This document shows positions 17,568 through 26,646 of a DNA stretch of 64,000 nucleotides, piece by piece. The translations under genes were made by a program, and so were the position numbers. The notes beneath the pieces are model-generated. The model was given only the letters and a program-made list of their open reading frames with translations, ran no database searches and had not been told where the DNA came from. Every line of letters begins with the position of its first letter. Position 1 is the stretch's first letter. Source of the stretch: Phascolarctobacterium faecium DSM 14760 (GTDB taxonomy: Bacteria; Bacillota; Negativicutes; Acidaminococcales; Acidaminococcaceae); the NCBI RefSeq assembly GCF_003269275.1, contig NZ_QLTS01000001.1, positions 496,001 through 560,000 on the forward strand. Direction: 5' to 3'.

Positions 17568-17999
17568 ATGTCTTTTTTTGAAGAGTTTAAAAAATTTGCT
17601 ATGCGCGGAAATGTTATCGATCTGGCAGTCGGCGTTGTTATCGGCGGCGCCTTCGGCAAAATAACATCGTCTTTAGTAGATAATATTATTATGCCCCCTT
17701 TGAGTCTCTTATTTGGCAAAGTGGATTTTTCCGGACTATTCATCAGCCTGAACGGACAGCATTACGATACTTTAAAGGCTGCTCAGGATGCACATGCCCC
17801 TATTTTAGCCTACGGTCTTTTTATAAATACTATCGTTAATTTCCTGATCATTGCTTTTGCTATTTTTGTACTGATCAAACAAATCAACAGGCTTACGCCT
17901 CCGCCGGCTCCGGCTCCAGAACCGCGTTTATGCCCCTTCTGCAAAACTGCAATCGCTGACGATGCGACCCGTTGCCCGCACTGTACTTCGCAATTATAA
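17568..17999 (+). CDS. mscL: large-conductance mechanosensitive channel with C-terminal zinc ribbon
   Basis: A 143-residue channel that opens under membrane tension during osmotic downshock. The first half is standard Msc[27 protein letters not shown] (pore helix), [12 protein letters not shown], and the second membrane helix around [19 protein letters not shown]. After a Pro-rich linker the C-terminus adds CPFC and CPHC, a small zinc ribbon, in place of the usual charged tail. That form occurs in other Firmicutes. The ATG at 17568 has GGGAG upstream; a longer in-frame reading from 17487 lacks support. Confidence 0.95.
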   Translation: MSFFEEFKKFAMRGNVIDLAVGVVIGGAFGKITSSLVDNIIMPPLSLLFGKVDFSGLFISLNGQHYDTLKAAQDAHAPILAYGLFINTIVNFLIIAFAIFVLIKQINRLTPPPAPAPEPRLCPFCKTAIADDATRCPHCTSQL

Positions 18000-18023
18000 A
18001 AACAATTCATTTTTGTGCATCAA

Positions 18024-18047
18024 AGGCGCTTCTTTCAGGAAGCGTCT
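18024..18047 (+). terminator. terminator after mscL
   Basis: A 9-bp stem with one G-T pair (18024-18032 with 18039-18047), followed by TTTTC. It separates mscL from the tyrS promoter. Confidence 0.75.
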
Positions 18048-18055
18048 TTTCTTAT

Positions 18056-18084
18056 TTGCGAAACCAGCCCATTCGTTGTATAAT
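18056..18084 (+). promoter_or_regulatory. tyrS promoter
   Basis: TTGCGA (18056-18061) and TATAAT (18079-18084) are 17 bases apart. Only about 65 bases lie between here and the tyrS ATG, with no T-box motif, so unlike pheST and thrS this synthetase gene has no T-box leader. Confidence 0.75.
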
Positions 18085-18149
18085 GTTTAGAAGATTTGCT
18101 TCTTCACTTTATCACGAGGAAGTTTCCAGTAATATTAGGAGGTTATTTC

Positions 18150-19370
18150 ATGTCCGTTTATGACGTATTAAAGGAACGTGGTTTTTTAAAGCAACTCTCC
18201 CACGAAGATGAGATCAAAGAGCTGCTGGAAAAGGAAAAAATCACTTTTTATATTGGTTTCGACCCCACAGCCGACAGCCTGCATGTAGGTCATTTTATTG
18301 CTTTGATGGTTATGAGCCATATGCAGCGTGCCGGACATCGTCCAATCTGTCTTTTAGGAGGCGGGACCGGTATGGTTGGCGACCCCAGCGGCAAAGACGA
18401 TATGCGTAAAATGCTGACTCCTGAATTTATCTCTCATAACATAGCCTGCTTTAAAAAACAGATGGCACGCTTTATCGATTTTTCTGAAGGCCAGGCTATT
18501 ATGGTCAACAACGCCGACTGGCTGCTTGAACTGAATTATATCGAACTGCTGCGCGATGTCGGTGTACATTTCTCAGTAAACCGTATGCTGACAGCGGAAT
18601 GCTTTAAAAAACGTTTGGAAAAAGGCCTGTCTTTCTTCGAATTCAACTATATGATCATGCAGTCTTATGACTTCCTGCAGCTGTTTAAAAAACACGGCTG
18701 TATCATGCAGCTCGGCGGTGATGACCAATGGTCCAATATGCTGGCCGGCGTTGAACTGATTCGCCGCAAAGAACAGAAACCAGCATACTGCATGACCTGT
18801 AAATTACTTACAACCAGCGATGGACGCAAAATGGGCAAAACAGAAAAAGGAGCCCTGTGGCTCGATCCAGAAAAGACTTCACCATATGATTTCTACCAAT
18901 ACTGGCGTAATATCGACGACAGCGACGTTGAAAACTGCCTGTCACTCCTTACCTTCCTGCCTATGGAAGAAGTACGCCGCTTAAGCTCCCTGCAGGATGC
19001 TGAGATCAACGAAGCAAAAAAAGTTCTGGCTTATGAGGTAACAAAGCTGGTACACGGAGAAGCTGAAGCTGAAAAAGCACAACAGGCTGCTGAAGCACTG
19101 TTTGGAGGAGGCGGCGCACTTACCGATGTCCCGACTATTGAAATCACTGCTGCTGACGCCGAAGGTAAAATAATTGATGTTTTGACCGCAGGTAAAATAT
19201 TCAGCAGTAAACGTGAAGCCCGGCAAATGATCCAGCAAGGCGGACTTTATATTGGCGAAAATACAGTGTCCGATCCTGAGGCAAGCTTTGCGCCTTCAAT
19301 GTTTGATGCAGAAAAAAGCCTGCTTATCCGTAAGGGTAAAAAGAAGTATTTCCGCCTCATCATCCAGTAA
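18150..19370 (+). CDS. tyrS: tyrosyl-tRNA synthetase
   Basis: A 406-residue class I synthetase that charges tRNA-Tyr. The HIGH motif is HVGH in [11 protein letters not shown], and the KMSKS loop reads KMGKT. The core [12 protein letters not shown] and GGDDQWSN segments bind tyrosine. The C-terminus has an S4-like RNA-binding domain ([18 protein letters not shown]). The ATG at 18150 has AGGAGG 8 bases upstream. Confidence 0.96.
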   Translation: MSVYDVLKERGFLKQLSHEDEIKELLEKEKITFYIGFDPTADSLHVGHFIALMVMSHMQRAGHRPICLLGGGTGMVGDPSGKDDMRKMLTPEFISHNIACFKKQMARFIDFSEGQAIMVNNADWLLELNYIELLRDVGVHFSVNRMLTAECFKKRLEKGLSFFEFNYMIMQSYDFLQLFKKHGCIMQLGGDDQWSNMLAGVELIRRKEQKPAYCMTCKLLTTSDGRKMGKTEKGALWLDPEKTSPYDFYQYWRNIDDSDVENCLSLLTFLPMEEVRRLSSLQDAEINEAKKVLAYEVTKLVHGEAEAEKAQQAAEALFGGGGALTDVPTIEITAADAEGKIIDVLTAGKIFSSKREARQMIQQGGLYIGENTVSDPEASFAPSMFDAEKSLLIRKGKKKYFRLIIQ

Positions 19371-19373
19371 TTT

Positions 19374-19397
19374 AAAGGCTGCCTGAGGGCAGCCTTT
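19374..19397 (+). terminator. terminator after tyrS
   Basis: A 10-bp perfect stem (19374-19383 with 19388-19397), TGAG loop, immediately after the tyrS stop. Confidence 0.8.
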
Positions 19398-19451
19398 ACT
19401 TAATAGTAGAATTATCAGAATTTTATATCTATTCACGATGGGAGACTTTTT

Positions 19452-20780
19452 ATGAAACAGAACCTGACGTTTTGGGAAATCTTACCAGTAGGGTTGATGC
19501 TCTTTTCGTCCTTTTTCGGTGCCGGCAATCTAATCTTTCCACCGGCATTAGGCCAAGCCGCAGGCGACCATTTCTGGTCAGCTGCGATTGGCTTCTGCGT
19601 TACCGGCGTAGGTATGCCGCTTTTGGGTATTATTGCTATGGCACTAACTAAAAACGATAACCCCAATGCCCTGGCAGATCCTGTTCATCCGGACTTTGCC
19701 AAAATCATAGTTATGCTGGCAGTACTGACGATCGGCCCGTTGTTTGCGATTCCTCGTACAGGTGCGGTGTCTTATGACGTCGGTATCAGACCTTTTGTCC
19801 CTGAAGACTACTATACCGCAGGTTTGGCTATTTATTCGCTTTTCTTTTTCATCGTAACCTATGTCTTATCTATAAATCCATCTAAACTGGTAGACTGGCT
19901 TGGAAAAGTTTTAACGCCAATGCTGCTATTAAGTCTGGCTGTACTTATCATCAACGTTCTGCTTGCTCCAATGGGTCCTATGCAGCCGGCAACAGGCAGT
20001 TATATAAACCTTCCTTTTCTCAGCGGCTTTCAGGATGGTTATAACACAATGGATCTTCTGGCGACGCTTCTCTTCGGCGCAACCGTCATCAATGCCATTA
20101 AACTCAAGGGTATCACCGATGACCGTCTGCTGACAAAAATCTGTGTCTACTCCGGTTTGATCGCAGCATTTTTCCTAGCTCTTATTTATGTAGCATTGGC
20201 TTATACCGGCGCTACCAGCGTCAGCATTCTTGGAATCTCTCCTAACGGCGGTGTAGCTTTAGCTGATATCGCCAACTATTATCTTGGTGCGGCCGGCAAT
20301 GTTGTTTTATGTCTAATGATCTTTTTTGCCTGTCTGACCACAAGTATTGGCCTGACAGCTTCTGCAGCCTCTTATTTTACCAAAGTAACACACGAACAGG
20401 TCCAATACCAGAGGTTTGTAGTGGCGATCTGTGTTTTCAGCTTTGCTGTTTCCAACGTTGGTCTGACTAATATCATCTCTTTTTCGATACCTATTCTCTG
20501 CGCCCTTTATCCGATTATTATTGCTTTAGTTCTGCTGGGAGTAACCTCTAAGCTTTTCCATGGCGATAAGCGAGTTTATCGCTGCTGCCTGTTTTTTACA
20601 ACTATTTTTGCCTTGCTGGATGGACTAAAGGCAGCAGGTATCAAACTTTCAGCCTTAGAAACCATACTTGGCAACACAATCCCCCTTTATGCCGACGGCT
20701 TCGGCTGGATCGTACCTTCAGTCTGTGGCGCTTTATTAGGATTGCTTTGGAAACTTCTGGTTCCAGCACAAACTAAATAA
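19452..20780 (+). CDS. brnQ: branched-chain amino acid transporter BrnQ
   Basis: A 442-residue inner-membrane protein with about 12 hydrophobic segments. The start FGAGNLIFPPALGQAAGDHFW and PRTGAVSYDVG are characteristic of the LIVCS family. It imports Leu, Ile and Val with Na+ or H+. It is a single gene with a terminator on each side. A later Lrp-type regulator (47793-48233) is not adjacent. Confidence 0.93.
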   Translation: MKQNLTFWEILPVGLMLFSSFFGAGNLIFPPALGQAAGDHFWSAAIGFCVTGVGMPLLGIIAMALTKNDNPNALADPVHPDFAKIIVMLAVLTIGPLFAIPRTGAVSYDVGIRPFVPEDYYTAGLAIYSLFFFIVTYVLSINPSKLVDWLGKVLTPMLLLSLAVLIINVLLAPMGPMQPATGSYINLPFLSGFQDGYNTMDLLATLLFGATVINAIKLKGITDDRLLTKICVYSGLIAAFFLALIYVALAYTGATSVSILGISPNGGVALADIANYYLGAAGNVVLCLMIFFACLTTSIGLTASAASYFTKVTHEQVQYQRFVVAICVFSFAVSNVGLTNIISFSIPILCALYPIIIALVLLGVTSKLFHGDKRVYRCCLFFTTIFALLDGLKAAGIKLSALETILGNTIPLYADGFGWIVPSVCGALLGLLWKLLVPAQTK

Positions 20781-20795
20781 TCCATTTTCAAATTT

Positions 20796-20820
20796 ATGCG
20801 CAGTTTTTTTAACTGCGCAT
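20796..20820 (+). terminator. terminator after brnQ
   Basis: A 10-bp stem (20796-20805 with 20811-20820) with a T loop, followed by TTTTTATTT. Confidence 0.85.
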
Positions 20821-20892
20821 TTTTATTTCACAAATAAAACAGCATCTATCAAGCAGGAAAAGAGTTATAATAAAGAAAAGGAGTGTGATATT

Positions 20893-21738
20893 ATGACACA
20901 GACGAACGGCTTTTTTACTACCTCAGACCAGGCGCATCTTTATTATGAAGTTCATGGTAAAGGCCAGCCACTTTTTCTTGTACATGGCTGGCAGTGTTCT
21001 TCCAGATTTTGGCAGCACAATATTCCAGAACTTTCCAAGCACTTTCAGGTAATAGTTATGGATAACCGCGGGCACGGCAAATCCTCCAAAGGTCTGCAGG
21101 GCCAAATCGTTGCCCGTTACGCACAGGATATCCGCGAACTTTCTGAATTTCTGGGTCTGAAAAATTTTATCCTCATGGGCTGGTCTTTAGGCGGACCTAC
21201 AGTGCTTTCCTATTGGCAGCAATATAAAACCGACAGCAATCTGATCGGTCTGGGGCTGATAGATATGACGCCATTCCCTTTCAGTCCTGAGGAATGGAAC
21301 AGTCAGGGTTTGCGCAACTACAATATGGAAGGGTTCAATGCACAGGTCAACCGATTGGTCAACGAACGGGAAGAATATTTTGAATTTTTTGCAAACGCAA
21401 TTTTTAAAGACGGCAAACGACCAGCCGGCACAGACTGGGTAATTGAAGAATTCCGCAAGCTGCCGCCCTGGCTCTCAGCAGCCATCTACAGCGACTATAT
21501 TGCAACAGATTTCACTAACGTTCTGCCAACAATAACTGTTCCCACGCTGGTCGTCAACGCCGACGGACCTGTTTTTGCCTGGGGAATCAAGCAGGGCACT
21601 TACCTGACGTCTCTAATCCCCAATGGTAAATTTGTAGCTTTTACAGAAAGCGGTCATATGCTCTTTTATGAAGAAGCAGAAAAATTCAATCAAACAGTCA
21701 GTGATTTTATCAAAGACTGTCTGCCCCAGAATGTTTAA
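20893..21738 (+). CDS. alpha/beta hydrolase
   Basis: A 281-residue protein of the alpha/beta-hydrolase fold. The oxyanion region is LFLVHGWQCSS, the nucleophile Ser is in MGWSLGG, the acid is probably in TLVVNADGPVF, and the His is in TESGHMLFYEE. No signal peptide is seen, so it is cytoplasmic. It resembles non-heme peroxidase/esterase relatives; the substrate is unknown. It stands as a single gene with AAAAGGAG upstream and a terminator after. Confidence 0.85.
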   Translation: MTQTNGFFTTSDQAHLYYEVHGKGQPLFLVHGWQCSSRFWQHNIPELSKHFQVIVMDNRGHGKSSKGLQGQIVARYAQDIRELSEFLGLKNFILMGWSLGGPTVLSYWQQYKTDSNLIGLGLIDMTPFPFSPEEWNSQGLRNYNMEGFNAQVNRLVNEREEYFEFFANAIFKDGKRPAGTDWVIEEFRKLPPWLSAAIYSDYIATDFTNVLPTITVPTLVVNADGPVFAWGIKQGTYLTSLIPNGKFVAFTESGHMLFYEEAEKFNQTVSDFIKDCLPQNV

Positions 21739-21749
21739 CTAAAAAAACA

Positions 21750-21777
21750 AAAGGCTCCCGAAAATTCGGGAGCCTTT
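21750..21777. terminator. bidirectional terminator between hydrolase and phosphatase genes
   Basis: A 13-bp perfect stem (21750-21762 with 21765-21777), AA loop, A-rich before and T-rich after. It serves both converging genes. Confidence 0.85.
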
Positions 21778-21783
21778 AACTTT

Positions 21784-22248
21784 TTAAAATCGGCGCAAGT
21801 GCTTCAGCAATGCTGCGCATCCCGCTTTGATCTCCGCATACGTAATTTCAAAATCACCAGTATACCAGGGATCAGCAATGTCACGCGGCAACTCGGTAAA
21901 ATCCAGCAGACGATGCACCTTTTCCTGCGGGTCACTGCCTATGATCCGCAGAATATTACTGATATTGGCACGATCCATACCCAAAATAAGATCATATTTT
22001 TCATAATCTTCTTTGGTAAGCTGCACAGCATATTTACCCGCCGCACTGATATGATCCTGCGCCAGTTTTTTACGTGTTTCCTGATGCACAGGATTACCTA
22101 TTTCTTCCCTGCTTGTACCTGCCGATGCAATCACAAACCTGTCCGCAAGCCCTTCTTTTTTGATCATGTCCTTCAGCAAAAATTCTGCCATTGGCGAACG
22201 ACAGATATTACCGTGACAAACAAACATGATACGATGAGTTCGTTCCAT
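21784..22248 (-). CDS. low-molecular-weight protein tyrosine phosphatase
   Basis: A 154-residue enzyme. The P-loop VCHGNICRSP (C11 nucleophile, R17) is at the N-terminus, as always in this family, and the general acid Asp is in IADPWYTGDF near the C-terminus. It removes phosphate from protein tyrosines or small phosphoesters. No tyrosine kinase or capsule genes lie nearby, so its target is open. An AGGAGG site precedes the ATG. Confidence 0.94.
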   Translation of the reverse strand: MERTHRIMFVCHGNICRSPMAEFLLKDMIKKEGLADRFVIASAGTSREEIGNPVHQETRKKLAQDHISAAGKYAVQLTKEDYEKYDLILGMDRANISNILRIIGSDPQEKVHRLLDFTELPRDIADPWYTGDFEITYAEIKAGCAALLKHLRRF

Positions 22249-22414
22249 AAAACCTCCTCAAGTTCTGCAAAACAATGTAATAAGAACAATATTTTAACGC
22301 TGTCATATCAATAGTTTTTGATATGCAAAATGAATGATTATCTGCTTAGTAATCTGGCTGCTTTTATTATACTAAAGGCTGATAAAATTAGAAAGAAAAA
22401 ACTTTATGTTTTAT

Positions 22415-23617
22415 TTATTCTCTCCCCCATGCTCCGTCCCAAACGATACGACGATAATTTTCTTTATCAGTATCGCCTTCGGTATTGAAGCACAACACCA
22501 CCGAGTTTTCGTCCAGCTGCAAGGCCTGTTTCAGATCACTTAAGCGCTCGTCGCGCATGGCTTCTGCCACCAGTCCCACGGTCGCCGCACCGCTTTCACC
22601 TGCACTGACTTTCGTATCACCCGCCAGCGGATTTCCCAAAATACGCATTCCCTGAGCAGCGGTATAATCAGGACAGCTGATAAAACCATCGCTCAAATTT
22701 CCAAGTATTTCCCAAGCAATACTGTTTGGCTCTCCACAGGCCAGTCCAGCCATAATCGTCTCAAGACGGCCTGTTACACTATGCAAGCTGCCGTCATTTG
22801 CCGCGGCTGTCTGATAAAGGCAATCTGCCCCTTTGGGTTCAACTATAAAAGTCAGCGGGCAGGAACTGCCATAAATATCAGCAAAAAATCCCTGTACAGA
22901 ACCTGCCAAAGAGCCGACCCCGGCCTGCAAAAAGATATGCGTAGGCTTGACCGGCAGCTGCTCATACGCTTCCAAAGCCATTGTCATATAGCCCTGCATG
23001 ATCCACAGAGGTATCCTTGTATACCCATCCCAAGCTGTATCCTGTACAATGATCCAGCCGTTTTTCTGTGCCAGCTCACTGGTATATCGTACTGTATCGT
23101 CATAGTTCATATCTGTGATTTCGGCCTGCGCACCTTCGGCACGAATATTGGCCAGACGTTCTGCCGCAGAGCCCTGAGGCATATAAACTATAGCCTGCTG
23201 CTTCAATCTGTTGGCTGTCCAGGCAACACCACGCCCATGATTACCGTCAGTAGTTGTAATAAATGTTTTGCTCCCCAACAAACTGCGCACCTCATCTGAG
23301 ACCAGACGCATATAAGGTAAATCATCTATATCTTCACCTAATTCATTAGCGATATAACTACCAATAGCAAAACTGCCGCCCAGAACTTTAAAAGCATTGA
23401 GTCCAAAGCGATAGGATTCATCTTTGACAAAAAGGTTTTTGATACCCAAATGCTGCGCCAGACTGGTAAGTTCTATCAGCGGTGTTGGACTATACTCTTT
23501 GAAACTGCTGTGAAAACTCCGCACTCGACGTGCCTGCTGCTCAGTAAAAACTTCCGTTTTCGCTGCAATTTTCCGGTTGCGCTCACGCAGCACCCACTTA
23601 AACCTTGCTTTTTCCAT
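22415..23617 (-). CDS. dpaL: diaminopropionate ammonia-lyase
   Basis: A 400-residue PLP enzyme (fold type II) that degrades 2,3-diaminopropionate to pyruvate and ammonia. The PLP lysine is in YRFGLNAFKVLGGSFA, the Asn-Gly motif is TTDGNHGRGVAW, and the glycine-rich phosphate loop is QAGVGSLAGSV. These match the YgeX group rather than threonine dehydratase. The ATG at 23617 has GGGAGG upstream. No partner genes of a purine or ureide pathway adjoin it. Confidence 0.88.
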   Translation of the reverse strand: MEKARFKWVLRERNRKIAAKTEVFTEQQARRVRSFHSSFKEYSPTPLIELTSLAQHLGIKNLFVKDESYRFGLNAFKVLGGSFAIGSYIANELGEDIDDLPYMRLVSDEVRSLLGSKTFITTTDGNHGRGVAWTANRLKQQAIVYMPQGSAAERLANIRAEGAQAEITDMNYDDTVRYTSELAQKNGWIIVQDTAWDGYTRIPLWIMQGYMTMALEAYEQLPVKPTHIFLQAGVGSLAGSVQGFFADIYGSSCPLTFIVEPKGADCLYQTAAANDGSLHSVTGRLETIMAGLACGEPNSIAWEILGNLSDGFISCPDYTAAQGMRILGNPLAGDTKVSAGESGAATVGLVAEAMRDERLSDLKQALQLDENSVVLCFNTEGDTDKENYRRIVWDGAWGRE

Positions 23618-23855
23618 AGTTTCCTCCCTGCACATCAGTTAACATTATAAAAAATGCCGCGACAGAAGTTACCATCACGACATTCTCATCATTTAACCAA
23701 TATCAAATTCTGCCGCTCCGGCAGCCTATAATATGCAAACACAAATAGCAGTATTTATTCACCAAAAAGCCTTTATAATTATGTCGACTTCCTCCGGAAA
23801 ATTCTGCATTCCTGTTCACCGCAGCACCTTCAGCTTGCAGCAAACGATACCTGAT

Positions 23856-24341
23856 CTAGAACATTATGTCGCCGGGTTCATAATCAACGGTCGTTTTGAC
23901 AAAGGCCAATTCGTTGCAATACGGATATTGCGGGCAATATACACATTCTTTCCAAACCTTCTGCGGGAGCTTTTCTTTCGCCGTTTCGATATAATCACAT
24001 TTTGCAAAAAATCCCGGCTGATAAGTAAGGGTAAAGAACATCTTCACTCCGCGTTCAATGCCTTCAGCTTCCAGCAGTTCAACCATTTTTCGTCCAATCC
24101 CCTGTGTTTTACGTTCAGGATCAACAGCTAAAGAACGAATCTCAGCCAGACGATCCCAAACAAAGTGCAGTGCGCCGCAGCCAATCACATGATTGTTCTC
24201 AACGGCCACCACGTAATCGCGCAGATTTTCATAGATGGAATTACGCGAACGCGGCAGCATCAGGCCTTCGGCAGCATAATCATTGAGCAGTTTATGAAGC
24301 TTCTCTACATCATCAAAAGTAGCAGAGCGATAAATAACCAT
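23856..24341 (-). CDS. GNAT acetyltransferase, ArgA-like
   Basis: A 161-residue Gcn5-type acetyltransferase. The acetyl-CoA motif is VDPERKTQGIGRKMVELL, preceded by IRSLAV and followed by FFTLTYQPGFFAKCDY. The C-terminal WKECVYCPQYPYCNELA segment with four Cys resembles the short stand-alone N-acetylglutamate synthases of Clostridia and Mycobacteria, so a role in arginine synthesis is possible; other substrates cannot be excluded. The ATG at 24341 has AAAGGAG upstream. Upstream (minus sense) is AT-rich DNA before the hydrogenase operon's end. Confidence 0.7.
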   Translation of the reverse strand: MVIYRSATFDDVEKLHKLLNDYAAEGLMLPRSRNSIYENLRDYVVAVENNHVIGCGALHFVWDRLAEIRSLAVDPERKTQGIGRKMVELLEAEGIERGVKMFFTLTYQPGFFAKCDYIETAKEKLPQKVWKECVYCPQYPYCNELAFVKTTVDYEPGDIMF

Positions 24342-24408
24342 GGGCGCACTCCTTTCATTTTGTATTTTCTCAATATTACCATTATTGAGCCGTAAACACA
24401 ATATATTT

Positions 24409-25131
24409 TTATAAGCGTTTTTTTAGCAAGTCGGCAGCCGCTGTCAAAGCAATAAGCATAGCCGACGGTCTTGGCGGACAGCCTGGCACAGCTATGTCTA
24501 CCGGCAATACTTTATCCAATGCACCGACAATAGCATAGGTAGACCCATACGTTCCTCCGCTGGCAGCACAGGCACCACAGGCCATTACCAGCTTCGGTTC
24601 TTCCATTGCTTCATAAGTCATTTGCACTGCCTGCGCCAAATTACGTGTTACCACGCCTGTAACCATTATCATATCAGCATGTCGCGGTGAAGCCACAAAA
24701 GCAATACCAAAACGATGCAGATCATACAGCGGATTACTCAAAGCACCCATTTCAAAATCGCAGGCATTACAGCTGCCGGCATCCAAATGCCGTACATGCA
24801 GTGAACGCCCCAGCTTGGCCCTGATCTCTCGTTCTATGGTCATCTGTACATCTGTCAATATCTCCGGCAAAGTATCAATATCAGTATGCAGCAGCGCACC
24901 TGCAGCACACGCTTCTACACATTTACCGCAAAAAAGGCAGCGTTTATAATCCAATACTGGTTTGCCATCACACAGCGCAACAGCACCAGTCGGGCAAACA
25001 GCCGCACATTTTGCACAGCCATTACAGTCAGTTCCACAAGTCAGTTGTCCCCGCATTCTTGGAGCACCGCTGGTCGTTACATCTTCTGTTGTTATCTTAT
25101 TGGCCAAAATCCCCTGTAACAATTTAAGCAT
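24409..25131 (-). CDS. hydrogenase small subunit fused to 2[4Fe-4S] ferredoxin (HyfI/HycG-like)
   Basis: A 240-residue fusion. Residues about 30-80 form a ferredoxin with CxxCxxCxxxCP (C36, C39, C42, C46) and CxxCxxCxxxC (C65, C68, C71, C75). From about 105 on it is a NuoB/HycG-type small subunit with C121, C124, C185/C188 and C218 (PGCPP) for the proximal 4Fe-4S cluster. In E. coli the ferredoxin (HycF/HyfH) is a separate protein; here it is one chain. It passes electrons to the large subunit encoded next to it. It is the last gene of the operon, 12 bases after the large subunit. Confidence 0.88.
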   Translation of the reverse strand: MLKLLQGILANKITTEDVTTSGAPRMRGQLTCGTDCNGCAKCAAVCPTGAVALCDGKPVLDYKRCLFCGKCVEACAAGALLHTDIDTLPEILTDVQMTIEREIRAKLGRSLHVRHLDAGSCNACDFEMGALSNPLYDLHRFGIAFVASPRHADMIMVTGVVTRNLAQAVQMTYEAMEEPKLVMACGACAASGGTYGSTYAIVGALDKVLPVDIAVPGCPPRPSAMLIALTAAADLLKKRL

Positions 25132-25143
25132 TATTGTTCCTCC

Positions 25144-26646
25144 CTAACGATCCAGACAGGCATAGCATAATTCAAAGCTTTTATTGATCAGCGGAAAATC
25201 CGGAATAATATCTCCCTGCACAGCTATGGTAAGCGCCGGCCAGTTAGGATAGGAAGCTGAACGGATAAATAATCTTTCGATACATCCGTCTGCATCCAGC
25301 ATCAGCCAATGCAGATTACTGCCACGTGCTGATTCGCTGATCCCCCAGCTGCCAGTCAGAGTTTTATACGCCAGTTCACCGCAATGCAGCTGCGAATCGT
25401 CTTGCTGCAACAGCTTCAATGCTTTTCTAATCAAAGTGATCGATTCGGCAACCTCACCCATCCGTACCTGCAGCCTGGCATAGACATCGCCGTCGGTTTT
25501 CGTAATTACATTAAAAGGCAATTCGGCATATAAACCATATGGCAGATCCCTGCGGCAATCACAGTCCACACCCGAAGCTCTGGCTCCAACTCCGACCAGC
25601 GCCAGGTCAAGCGCTACATTTTTACTGATAATACCAGTAGTTTTAGCACGATTCAAAAATCCGTCCTGCTCGGCAATGATCTGCACAATATCGTTGTATT
25701 CATTTTCAACTTTAGTTAAAGCAACTGTTAGTTCAGTGCATAAAGACTCAGTTAAATCATATTTTACACCGCCCGGAACTATCAGGCCACGCAGAAAACG
25801 ATTGCCGGCTATCGCCTCATTACAGCGCAGCAGTATTTCCTTCAAGCGGCTGCCCATACTGATAACAGGCGCAAATCCGACTCCGGCACACATATTACCT
25901 GTATCGCCGATGTGATTATAAAGACGTTCCAACTCTGCAGCTATTGTACGGATAAGCCAGGCTCGCCTGGGTACATTCTGACCGGACAGCTTTTCCAGTG
26001 CCTGACAATACGACAAGGTATTGGCCACAGAACAGGCACCGCAAATCCGTTCTACAATCAGCAGTGCTTCCTCTGGAGTTTTACCTTCTACTGCTTTTTC
26101 GATTCCCCGATGAGTAAAAAACAACTTGGCATCTAACTGCAGAATAGCTTCACCGGCCTGGCTGAATCGAAAATGCCCCGGTTCAATGATACCTGCATGA
26201 ATAGGACCGACAGGTACTTCGAACAGCCCATCGCCGTGCGAAACAGCCATTTCATACTTTCGCTCTCCACGCACATCAGCATCAATATCAACACATTTGC
26301 GCAGCGGATGAAAATCTTCAGGATAAGTTTCATGCAAAACCAACGGCCGCAGATCCGGATGATCATCCGGTATAAACCCGAACATATCATGCAGTTCACG
26401 TTCATACCAGGCAGCAGCCGGTAAAACAGGTGTTAATGCTGGATAATGAAGATCACTGCCTGCATCAAATTCAGCCTTTAAGATATCTATATCATGCTTT
26501 TCTTTATTTTCAAACAGACAGTAAACAGCATACCCGCCGCCGAAGCTGGTTTCATCGGCCCCGAACATTGCTGTCAGCGGATGCCTGCCACCGCGTGAAC
26601 AAATATTAGCAGCCCCCCGCAGGCCTTCTGGTTTAACCTTCATCAA
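25144..26646 (-). CDS. group-4 [NiFe]-hydrogenase large subunit (HycE/HyfG-like, NuoC-D fusion)
   Basis: A 500-residue fusion of a NuoC-like N-terminal part (about 1-120, ERELHDMFGF) and a NuoD/HycE-like part. The L1 nickel motif is ERICGACSVAN (C202, C205); the usual CxxH histidine is Asn here. The L2 motif is FELCYACLDR (C494, C497) and the protein ends there. In HycE/HyfG this reads roughly DPCxSCTDR and is followed by a cleavable tail, so this form would need no endopeptidase. All four nickel cysteines are kept, unlike Nuo. Its ATG overlaps the hyfF-like stop by 4 bases. Confidence 0.85.
   Translation of the reverse strand: MMKVKPEGLRGAANICSRGGRHPLTAMFGADETSFGGGYAVYCLFENKEKHDIDILKAEFDAGSDLHYPALTPVLPAAAWYERELHDMFGFIPDDHPDLRPLVLHETYPEDFHPLRKCVDIDADVRGERKYEMAVSHGDGLFEVPVGPIHAGIIEPGHFRFSQAGEAILQLDAKLFFTHRGIEKAVEGKTPEEALLIVERICGACSVANTLSYCQALEKLSGQNVPRRAWLIRTIAAELERLYNHIGDTGNMCAGVGFAPVISMGSRLKEILLRCNEAIAGNRFLRGLIVPGGVKYDLTESLCTELTVALTKVENEYNDIVQIIAEQDGFLNRAKTTGIISKNVALDLALVGVGARASGVDCDCRRDLPYGLYAELPFNVITKTDGDVYARLQVRMGEVAESITLIRKALKLLQQDDSQLHCGELAYKTLTGSWGISESARGSNLHWLMLDADGCIERLFIRSASYPNWPALTIAVQGDIIPDFPLINKSFELCYACLDR

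Noticed and set aside
23705-23730. Short hairpin CTGCCG-CTC-CGGCAG between dpaL and the GNAT gene
   Set aside because: Six pairs without a T-run on either strand; no support for a terminator or operator.
23733-24131. Plus-strand reading frame opposite the GNAT gene
   Set aside because: It is antisense to a well-supported acetyltransferase and has no recognisable sequence.
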